DNA from: Shewanella vesiculosa
GTDB taxonomy: Bacteria; Pseudomonadota; Gammaproteobacteria; Enterobacterales; Shewanellaceae
Length of the DNA stretch: 64,000 nt
Reading direction: 5' to 3'
Assembly (NCBI RefSeq): GCF_021560015.1
Contig: NZ_CP073588.1
Coordinates: 3,766,501-3,830,500 of the forward strand
Shown here: one piece after another, positions 56,981 through 64,000 of the stretch
How the letters are laid out: the number at the start of each line of letters is the position of its first letter
How positions within the stretch are numbered: the stretch's first letter is position 1
The notes under the pieces: generated by a model
The model's input: the letters and a program-made list of their open reading frames with translations, nothing else
What the model was told of the DNA's origin: nothing
Database searches by the model: none
Translations under genes and position numbers: made by a program

Positions 56981-58287
56981 AGCTTGAAGTCAGCCAACTC
57001 TTCCTCCGTTTCTTCGATATCGAGCTCTACATCAGAAGGCTTCTCCTCTTCGATTGCGACAGAGGCGACCAAGTTATTCCATGCTATATTTGGATTTTGA
57101 TCGATGACAGCAAGCATATCTAAAAATGCTTTTATTGTGTTTCTTGGCGTTCTGAAATAAGCATCCCCGATAGTTTGACTGCAGTGCTTTAAAAACGCTT
57201 TTAAGGATTCATCAGGAACAAGATACTTACTTTCATCACCTTCAGCATGAACGTGGCGTAAGTTTTTAAGCAAGATATAAAGCTCTTCCGGGGTTAAACT
57301 TGCAAGATGCAATGCAGGAGATGAGTAATCGATAACACCAGCTTGCTTAGCAAAGGTGTTGCCGGCAAGCCTAGATTGCAGTGCTTCATAGCTATAAAGG
57401 CCTTTTCTTGGGTCGAGAAGGAACTCAGGTGTTCCACCAAGCAAGAAACCCAAGTGCTCTGCTGTACCTTGGAGGCAGTCATTAAGAATACGTAAAATTT
57501 GTTCGTAGTTTGACGTTCTGGCGGTGGTGTTGTTAAGTTTGTAAAGATTCACCATCTCATCAAGGTTTACCAATAACCCCTGATAACCAGCTTGGCGAAC
57601 AAAAAGACTCATTAACTTAAGCGAGTCATAAAAAGATGCATCCGATATGATGGTTCTTACACCAAGGTCATTACGAGCATCTGTCTTAGTAGAGTATTCA
57701 GCACGCAACCACCTTATGGCGTTCACTTTTAGTGCTTCGTTCTCGGCTTCATGACCATTCCAATAGGCCTCAATAACCTTCGCAAAGTCATATCCACCAA
57801 CAAGCTCTGACAGTGACGACAGCTTTTCATGAATAACGGCATTGATGCTTTTACCGCTGCTGTCTGCTTCCATTCGAGCTTCTGTGATAAATTTTTCCAC
57901 AACACTGGTCAATGCATTGCCATCCGGCTTATTGCGGGTGGACATGTTACGCATAAGCTCTGAATAAAGATTTCTTGCCTGACCAGCCGAGGCATGGATC
58001 CGCCTGACCGGTGACAAGTCGGCGTTGATAGTCACCAACTTTCTTTCTAACGCAATAGCTCTTACTACACTCAAAAAGAATGTCTTCCCCGAGCCATACT
58101 CACCGATAATAAGCCTGAAGGCGGAACCACCGTCTGAGATCCGTTCAATATCTTGAATCATAGCTTTTAGTTCATTCACTCGGCCGACTTGAATATGTTG
58201 GATCCCAACCTTGGGTGTTACGCCAGATTTCAGAGATTGGATAATTGCGTCTCTTTCTTTAGCTCGAATTTTCTTAACAATCATCAT
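56977..58287 (-). CDS. sngB: P-loop ATPase, SngB-like (Shango), related to BrxD
   Basis: 436 aa. Walker A GEYGSGKT at residues 62-69, Walker B-like LLVNLDEM near 240, C-terminal FRTPRNTIKAFLDML. This is the DUF2791/BrxD group of ATP-binding proteins. In Shango (TerB protein, ATPase, helicase) it is the middle component; its biochemical role is not known to me. Its ATG follows the sngA stop directly, with AAAGGAG inside the end of sngA, so it is translationally coupled. Confidence 0.83.
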   Translation of the reverse strand: MMIVKKIRAKERDAIIQSLKSGVTPKVGIQHIQVGRVNELKAMIQDIERISDGGSAFRLIIGEYGSGKTFFLSVVRAIALERKLVTINADLSPVRRIHASAGQARNLYSELMRNMSTRNKPDGNALTSVVEKFITEARMEADSSGKSINAVIHEKLSSLSELVGGYDFAKVIEAYWNGHEAENEALKVNAIRWLRAEYSTKTDARNDLGVRTIISDASFYDSLKLMSLFVRQAGYQGLLVNLDEMVNLYKLNNTTARTSNYEQILRILNDCLQGTAEHLGFLLGGTPEFLLDPRKGLYSYEALQSRLAGNTFAKQAGVIDYSSPALHLASLTPEELYILLKNLRHVHAEGDESKYLVPDESLKAFLKHCSQTIGDAYFRTPRNTIKAFLDMLAVIDQNPNIAWNNLVASVAIEEEKPSDVELDIEETEEELADFKL

Positions 58288-60552
58288 TTACTCCTTTAAC
58301 TCTTCAACAATTTCGAGATCAACATAGATATCACCATCGTCATCCAACACCGGTGCATCGACTTTTTCGTATGCCCAATCATTAATCGTTTCGATAGCAC
58401 CATCAACCATCAGTTTGAGTTTACTGCAAAGCTCGTTAACGTCATTACGAGCCCAAACAGGTTTAGTGATTAGCGCGTCAAACAATTCTTTATGAGTTAT
58501 ATCCAGACCATCTGGCTTAGTCGCTAATGAACTTTTTTGCTCAGGTTCTGGTTCATCATCAACAGTAAAGATATTTGCTAACATTGACTTGGCATCACTG
58601 GTATCACTCTCATGCATTGCAAGAATGTCTTCATCCAGCTGGAATACATCTTTATTTGGGCCAACGTCTGACGTCGAAGATGATGTTGGTATCCTAGTCG
58701 CTGTTACGTTGTGAATGTCACTTACAACCAGTGATTTATCGAGTCCCAATGAGGTATAAAGCTTTTCAATTTGTTTTATTTCCGACGGATCAACCTTACC
58801 ATCAGCAAGAGCAATGGAAATGATAAGTTTCTTCAAAAACTCGGTTTGGTTGGAGTTTAATAACTCTATTCTTGCACTCAATCCTACGGTGTTAGCAGGG
58901 CTATTTAATCGCCAAGTAAGATAAGCTGACAAGGAGTTTTTCTCCGTTGGCGACAATTTATCATCATGCTCAATAAGCTTGCGAAGGGTTTGCTCTTCAT
59001 CAATATCAACAATGCCGTCAATGGTCGCCACCATCGCCCCGAGCCTTAATGCGAGCATTGCCTGATGAAAGGCTGGGCGAGGCTCAAAAAACTCTCCATG
59101 CCCAGGCGAAAACAATACGATATTTCCGTCTAATTTGAATTTGGTCAAATGAAAACGTTGGTCGGGTGCAATACCAATATCTGCTTTAGTTGCGAGATTA
59201 GTCAGCAGTTCATTCTCTTTTTTATTAATAGCTTTTGGCAGTGGCATTCCTGTTTGGGACCAAAACTCTTGTACTGTTGTTAACCCCATATTGTTCTGGA
59301 TTAATTGCTCAGCCCATTGCTTAAATGATTCGATAACAGGGGAGTTTGATTCATTTGCTAGCTCTTTCGGCAACAGCATTAAAGCCGCAATATCATTTTT
59401 AGAGGTATCTGCTTTACCCAAATAGCGACTGTAACTGTTAAGTTCTTCTGTACACAGCTCTGCAATGGGAATGAGTTTATTTATTGGTGCTTTTAAAAGA
59501 CTTGGGTCCGGTAGATCGTGTTTATTGATTTCAACACTATGAATACCATTACTCGCTGAATGGTATGTCAGTGAGAGCTTGGTTTTATTTGGCTTAACCG
59601 AAATTCCATCGCCAAATTTGTTAGTAAATCTTATATTGAACAGCTTTCTGAACTCGTCTTCACATCTTCGCGCTGGCGTTTTCAGAGAATACTCAAACGT
59701 ATTTTTTAACCACTCTAGTGCAAGATCTGCATCAACTGGCTGACTGTTTGCTATCGTAGTTGCAAGTTTAACTTTGAATGACAATCCATTGCTTGTTTCC
59801 GGTATTTCCTTCGCTCTGTGCTCAAGCAGATCGGGTCTGAGCAAGGCCATTAATTCCAGAAAATTAGCCGAATATCCCCTAAAAGAACGGTTCGCATTGA
59901 ACACTTGATGAAGGCGTAGTACCTCTTCAAATATCGTGATGAACTCTTGGTCTGAAACCAGCTTATTAGCTCGGTTTTCAATAATTCGTCTCTCGAATCC
60001 ATAAAAGTAGATGAATACGTACCCAATGGGGGTGGTTGGTTCTGATCGATCAGATGCTAAAAAATCGAGATACGCCCCTCTACAACCTTTTGAAAGGGAA
60101 GCATAACTTGGCCAGTACCCGAAGGAATCATCTGTATATAATTCAGAACCGATTTTCGCAGACATCAGCAGTGCAGGCAACTTATCATCGACCAAAGAAG
60201 GTTCTGTGCCACAGCCTGAGAGGGAGTCCATAACCCCACCAAAATAAAAAAGTCCTCTGGTGAATCGCCTTCCGTTTATTGTCAGTTGTTCACTTTCTGC
60301 AACCCAGCGACCTTTCTGTTTATTGGTAGATTTTTCTGTTTCTCTGTCAAAACTTGTATGGATCGTGAAAGTCGCAAAATCGTCATCGTCATCGTCATTA
60401 CTAGAAGAAATAGTCGTAGTTCGAGAGTTAGTTGAGTAGCTGCTTTGAGTGTCTGGGGTGACTGGTTTACTAATAGTGGAGCTGCTTTTAGGTTTTCCTG
60501 ATACAAGTTTGTACAGAAAATAAATAACGACGATCCCTATCACGAATTCCAT
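58288..60552 (-). CDS. sngA: TerB-domain membrane protein, SngA-like (Shango)
   Basis: 754 aa. One N-terminal membrane helix (residues 2-17), a low-complexity Ser/Asp linker, a TerB-N domain (~82-250; RWVAESEQLTINGRRFTRGL), a central TerB domain (~500-620; ATIDGIVDIDEE and IALADGKVDPSEIKQIEKLY, acidic metal-binding type), and a TerB-C domain (~680-754; KPVWARNDVNELCSKLKLMV). TerB units are tied to metal sensing and membrane-linked stress. First gene of sngABC; promoter in 60553-60773. Confidence 0.85.
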   Translation of the reverse strand: MEFVIGIVVIYFLYKLVSGKPKSSSTISKPVTPDTQSSYSTNSRTTTISSSNDDDDDDFATFTIHTSFDRETEKSTNKQKGRWVAESEQLTINGRRFTRGLFYFGGVMDSLSGCGTEPSLVDDKLPALLMSAKIGSELYTDDSFGYWPSYASLSKGCRGAYLDFLASDRSEPTTPIGYVFIYFYGFERRIIENRANKLVSDQEFITIFEEVLRLHQVFNANRSFRGYSANFLELMALLRPDLLEHRAKEIPETSNGLSFKVKLATTIANSQPVDADLALEWLKNTFEYSLKTPARRCEDEFRKLFNIRFTNKFGDGISVKPNKTKLSLTYHSASNGIHSVEINKHDLPDPSLLKAPINKLIPIAELCTEELNSYSRYLGKADTSKNDIAALMLLPKELANESNSPVIESFKQWAEQLIQNNMGLTTVQEFWSQTGMPLPKAINKKENELLTNLATKADIGIAPDQRFHLTKFKLDGNIVLFSPGHGEFFEPRPAFHQAMLALRLGAMVATIDGIVDIDEEQTLRKLIEHDDKLSPTEKNSLSAYLTWRLNSPANTVGLSARIELLNSNQTEFLKKLIISIALADGKVDPSEIKQIEKLYTSLGLDKSLVVSDIHNVTATRIPTSSSTSDVGPNKDVFQLDEDILAMHESDTSDAKSMLANIFTVDDEPEPEQKSSLATKPDGLDITHKELFDALITKPVWARNDVNELCSKLKLMVDGAIETINDWAYEKVDAPVLDDDGDIYVDLEIVEELKE

Positions 60553-60773
60553 TTTGACATCCTTAGAATGGTCGGAAATAAACGAGTTATATTCCTTGGG
60601 GATATATATTTGCTGAAAAAAACTACTTTTACAATATTTGATTTCTTCACATAGCTAAGTAGCATTCAATCATTTACTAAAGGGCAGTACTGTTTTTTGA
60701 TGTAAAGCTAGATTGGCTATTAGTACAAACCGGTTACTCAGCCGATATGGCACCATGATTTTGGACTAAATTC
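60553..60773. other. Promoter region of sngABC, 3' flank of the upstream operon
   Basis: 221 bases, AT-rich, no gene. Separates the helicase operon end (60774) from the sngA start; no strong hairpin was seen. Confidence 0.4.
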
Positions 60774-62194
60774 TTAAAACGGTGAATCAAAAATTGAAAC
60801 AACTTTTTCTCTAAATCCACCTAAGAGTTCGAAAGATAATGTTGCCGAAATATTACTTTTTGCTTGTGATTCAATTCGATTAAAAAGATGTGGCTTTGTG
60901 AGTGTCGCAATGTTGATGCTCCCTAATTTAAATTCTCTAATATTAACAAGCTTTAACCCTGTCCCTTTAGTTTTGTTATGACTTGAATTATCTGGCGATA
61001 AAATAGTAACTATAGGCTTCTTAAATAATACTGGTATGTGAGGTATTTCCTCAGCTATACGGTTTGCAAACTCTACGAGCTTTGGCTCTGCGAAAGTATA
61101 TAACAAAGCTTGCTGGTTAGCTGAATCACTAGTACGTAATATACGGCCTAAAACTTGTCTAAAATAGAGCTCAGTTTTTACTCTGCTGAGGTGACAACAC
61201 ACTTGTAAACGTGGGATATCAGTCCCCTCACTTATCATCCCAACACTGACAATCCAATTGGTTGTCCCATTCCTAAATTCATTTATTTTAAGCGAAGGAA
61301 CATCTTCTTTATAAGTAACAATCTGAGCGGTTTCATTCAATTCGTTTTTTAACATGTTAAAGATATATTCAGCATGTTCGGTTGAGGATGCAACGACAAG
61401 TCCAGCTGCATTAGGATTAGAGCGCTTTATTACCTTAAGTTTATGTGTTGCTAATGCTAAAATATGTCTAATTGCGACATCATTTTTTATGATCAACTGG
61501 TATGAAATCGATGAGGCTTTAAATAAGTCATCTAAACAACAATATGTTTTTGTTTCGTTCTCTTCACTAGTAACTGAAATTTTATCATTATCAATTAATA
61601 TAATTTCTGGGAGTCCGACATACACCGTCGGCAACGGCTTCCTTTAGTCCATAAACATAGTCACACAAAATTTGACCATCTGGATCAGTATATCGAGATA
61701 ATGTTATCGGTGCTTGATCTGAACGCCAAGGAGTCCCCGTCAATGCCAAGGTGTATTGCGCTTGATCTTGTATATTAAGTAAGATTTCTTCCCCCCAAGC
61801 ATTAGCATCCTCTAGAGTACTGCCAGAACAATGATGGATCTCATCAAAAATTACCAATACCCGGTTTTTTTTTAGTAACTGCCAGAAATCTTCTTGAAAA
61901 GACAACATACCTTGATAAGTATAAGAACAGCCGACAGAGCCAATTACACCATCAAAGCGACATTCCAACCGTTGTGAAAATGTTTTTTTGAATACCTTGT
62001 GAAATATTTACTGAGGGTGAAAAGCATAATACGAAATCGATAAGATTTTGTTCAAATAATTTGGCAGCGACTTCAGCAGCCATAATAGTCTTACCAGCCC
62101 CAGGAGTTGCTAGACAAAGGAAATGTCTTTGATTTGCATGAAAGTGCTTCAAAGCGCTATTGACACACTCTGATTGCCATTGCCGTAGTTGCAT
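60774..62194 (-). pseudogene. DEAD/DEAH helicase of an unnamed defence-like operon, two frameshifts
   Basis: Pieces join to 472 aa. MQLRQWQSECVNSALKHF (Q-motif-like start), ATPGAGKT (Walker A), DEIHH (motif II), LALTGTPWR (motif III region), SVGMISEGTDIPRL (motif V) and RQVLGRILR (motif VI). No nuclease domain is visible. Frame slips at A7 near 61990 (A6 would restore it) and CCC near 61610 (CC would restore it). It resembles the helicase part of restriction-type or anti-phage systems. It follows a 179-aa protein gene by 5 bases, so they act together. Confidence 0.8.
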
Positions 62195-62199
62195 TAGAG

Positions 62200-62739
62200 T
62201 TACTTCTGTTGGTGTGCGAGAACAGATTTAATCGCTTTGATTTGACCAAGTAATTTTGAGCTATTTTCCCTTGCTAACATGTACATAAACTCAAGATGTT
62301 CTTTCATTTCAGGAAATGATTTGTATAGCTGCATATACTCTTCTGATTCACCAATACTGGTGAGTAAATCAATTTCTGATTCTTTAAGGCGTTCTTTTAG
62401 CAAATGAATTGGATCATGATCAGTAATATCCTGAAATTTTGATGAGGGTTTAGTACCTCCATTACGTTCATTTGTAACAAAAATTACTTGATAAAATTGC
62501 TCTGTTTTTTGATAAATGACGGTTTTCTCGTTCTCTTTATTAATCTTTTTTAACAGTCCTTTCTTAACCAGTCGAACTACTTGCCTATAAATAAACTTAT
62601 AGCTTTCAATAACATTTTGGTCATTAGCTGAAGCCGCAATAAATGCATCTCGTAAATGCACTATTTGGAAATTATCAAAGCTCTCATGTTGGAGGATTGT
62701 ATGTAATGTGGTGCATATTTTAATTGAAACTCTCGGCAT
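62200..62739 (-). CDS. Partner protein of the helicase, unknown family
   Basis: 179 aa. The N-terminal half (QIVHLRDAFIAA ... YKFIYRQVVRLVKKGLLKKI) has the look of a winged-helix DNA-binding domain. The C-terminal third is helical (LKERLKESEIDLLTSIGE, EHLEFMYMLARENSSKLLGQIKAIKSVL) and may form a coiled coil. I do not recognise the family. First gene of the helicase operon and divergent from the XRE regulator. Likely role: specificity or regulatory subunit; inference only. Confidence 0.7.
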   Translation of the reverse strand: MPRVSIKICTTLHTILQHESFDNFQIVHLRDAFIAASANDQNVIESYKFIYRQVVRLVKKGLLKKINKENEKTVIYQKTEQFYQVIFVTNERNGGTKPSSKFQDITDHDPIHLLKERLKESEIDLLTSIGESEEYMQLYKSFPEMKEHLEFMYMLARENSSKLLGQIKAIKSVLAHQQK

Positions 62740-62803
62740 ATTTCTCTCGCAAGGGGCTACATATTACTCACTACTAGAAGTAGAAGAGCATTATAAATCA
62801 AAT

Positions 62804-62832
62804 ACGGATTATAATCCGTGGCTTTATAAGCC
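62804..62832. promoter_or_regulatory. Perfect palindrome and second inverted repeat between divergent operons
   Basis: ACGGATTATAATCCGT (62804-62819) is a perfect 16-bp palindrome; GGCTT-TAT-AAGCC follows (62820-62832). They lie 39-67 bases before the XRE start and 65-93 before the partner gene, as expected for an operator of a controller (C) protein acting on both. Confidence 0.65.
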
Positions 62833-62870
62833 GCAACTTTGGATAGTCTTTATCTTTAACGAGATAAAAA

Positions 62871-63077
62871 ATGAAAGACTTAGCAATCCAATTTGGCATG
62901 AAATTACGGAGCAAGCGCAAAGAGTTGGGCATTTCCCAAGATAAATTGGCGTTGCTAGCCGAGATCGATCGCAGCTATGCTGGGCGAATAGAACGAGGAG
63001 AAGTTAATATTACGTTGGAAAAGGCATATCAACTCTCAGAGGTGTTAGGGTGTGACCTAAGAGAGTTGTTACCCTAA
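62871..63077 (+). CDS. XRE-family regulator, controller-protein-like
   Basis: 68 aa, almost entirely one helix-turn-helix domain (GMKLRSKRKELGISQDKLALLAEIDRSYAGRIERGEVNITLEKAYQLSEVLG). Size and sequence type match C proteins, which time the expression of restriction-modification and similar defence genes. Divergent from the helicase operon with a palindromic operator between. The hairpin GTTACCCT / AGGGTAAC spans its stop (63068-63087) and may mark the transcript end. Confidence 0.82.
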   Translation: MKDLAIQFGMKLRSKRKELGISQDKLALLAEIDRSYAGRIERGEVNITLEKAYQLSEVLGCDLRELLP

Positions 63078-63560
63078 ATAGGGTAACCGTCAGCAAAAAC
63101 ATGTCGGCAATTGAAGATAGTATAGTTTTCATTTTGAAATTTACCTTTGAGTAAAAAGAGTTACGCTAGGAACCTAAATTGGTATGTCTATACTTATGGA
63201 AAACATAATTTGTCTTGAATCACGAAAGGTATTTCGAGTCGTGTTACATGTCGTAAAATAAATGGTACCCTCGGAGTTACAATTGGAATCAAATATGCTC
63301 TACTTTAGTAAGCTAGGTGCAGCGGGACTCAAGGATGCTGAATGACCAAACCGCACATTAGTGAACTTAATTTTTATTATTAAAGGTGTCACATAGTTAT
63401 CTAACAATCATATCCAACACTTGCCCAGCAAATAAACTAGCTCTTGTGTTTAGAGATATGACCAATTGAAATGGGAAAAGCAGATATCAAAATACTCGGC
63501 CATTTAGCTATGACGCTGAAGAAAGAAGAATTATTTAGCTGGTAGGGGAAGAATATAAAT
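63078..63560. other. Intergenic stretch before the SMEK gene
   Basis: About 480 bases, no reading frame or RNA gene I can support. The weak hairpin CGAAA-GGTA-TTTCG at ~63226-63239 is the only structure seen. Confidence 0.45.
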
Positions 63561-64000
63561 ATGCTTTACGACCGAAAAGAAACTATTGACCAAATCAGTA
63601 GAACTCTTTCCATATTGATGTGCGACATAAAACTGAACCAATCAATGAATGATTTTTCTATCAATATTCATGCAGAAGATTTTTTCAAGGATGTGATAAA
63701 CAAGGTTCGAGGGGCTCACTTCGTTAATGCTAACTCATCCGGTAAAAATGAAGCCTACATTGATTTAGTTGACCACAACGCTAAAAAAGTCATTCAGGTT
63801 ACAAGTACTGTTACCAAACAAAAGATTGATAATTCGCTTAAAATACTCTGTAATCCCACCTACAAAGGCTACACACTTGAAGTTCTTTATCTATTAGAAA
63901 AACCTAAAGATTTCAAAGAAAAATCTATTAATGAGTTCGAAAAAAAATATGGAATCAAAGATATATATCCTCATTTAAAAGATAGCGCAGACCTTTTAAA
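63561..64000 (+). CDS. SMEK-domain protein, 3' end outside window
   Basis: Open from ATG 63561 (GGGGAAG 11-17 bases before) to the window end, 146 codons. N-terminal ETIDQISRTLSILMCDIKLN, then GKNEAYIDLVDHNAKKVIQ followed by VTSTVTKQKIDNSLKI. The D...Q-x-T pattern resembles a PD-(D/E)xK nuclease-like core, and SMEK domains are found at the N-terminus of proteins in defence loci next to NTPase or effector modules. Downstream domains are not visible. Same strand as the XRE regulator but 480 bases away. Confidence 0.7.
   Translation, partial: MLYDRKETIDQISRTLSILMCDIKLNQSMNDFSINIHAEDFFKDVINKVRGAHFVNANSSGKNEAYIDLVDHNAKKVIQVTSTVTKQKIDNSLKILCNPTYKGYTLEVLYLLEKPKDFKEKSINEFEKKYGIKDIYPHLKDSADLL

Noticed and set aside
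1..64000. CRISPR arrays, tRNA and rRNA genes
   Set aside because: No regularly spaced repeats, tRNA-type T-loop with matching acceptor stem, or rRNA segments were noticed. Repeats present are attC sites, Tn3-like copies, introns and attI.

Overview
The window reads as a gammaproteobacterial chromosome, most likely a marine Shewanella. The basis is remembered protein similarity and gene order (cyn operon, vibrioferrin-type cluster, opgGH, a chromosomal-type integron integrase); no database search was possible.

Left part (1-30 kb), mostly intact single-copy genes. At the left edge lies the 5' part of an aerolysin-type pore-forming toxin (minus strand, running off the window). It is followed by cynR / cynT-cynS-cynX (cyanate detoxification), a divergent nimT/nimR-like transporter-regulator pair, and a Fur-type siderophore locus. 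That locus holds a TonB receptor with an SbnG-like citrate synthase on the minus strand, and divergent pvsABCDE-like genes with overlapping reading frames on the plus strand; the expected product is a vibrioferrin-type carboxylate siderophore. Next come lipase plus lipase foldase, a secreted endonuclease, a periplasmic binding protein, opgG-opgH (osmoregulated glucans) and an MFS transporter. A sulfotransferase lacking its 5' end marks the start of the mobile region.

Middle part (30-54.6 kb), a mobile-integron region. It contains a higBA toxin-antitoxin pair, a group II intron, a frameshifted integron integrase (intI) with a perfect LexA box in front, and attI followed by gene cassettes (DUF998 protein, VIT-family metal transporter, a small exported protein). 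An IS1182 element sits in one attC. Two near-identical Tn3-like elements without resolvase flank a zinc/cadmium-type CDF efflux gene and a truncated PAP2 phosphatase gene. A second group II intron and an IS1595 element follow. Then a 310-bp copy of the attI region, identical as read by eye, appears 15.35 kb from the first and heads a second cassette series. That series includes an attC split by a group IIC-type intron and ends at a short attC at 54.6 kb.

Right part (54.7-64 kb), a defence island. On the minus strand sngA-sngB-sngC-like genes (TerB-domain protein, P-loop ATPase, Lhr-like helicase) form a Shango-type anti-phage operon. Upstream is a second helicase operon with a small possibly DNA-binding partner, divergent from a controller-protein-like XRE regulator whose promoter region holds a perfect 16-bp palindrome. 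The window ends inside a SMEK-domain gene.

A window-scale oddity: about 15 one-base indels, nearly all in homopolymer runs, break genes between 34 and 62 kb, while I see none in about 27 kb of coding sequence to the left. Many apparent pseudogenes may therefore be sequence errors or very recent slippage mutations.
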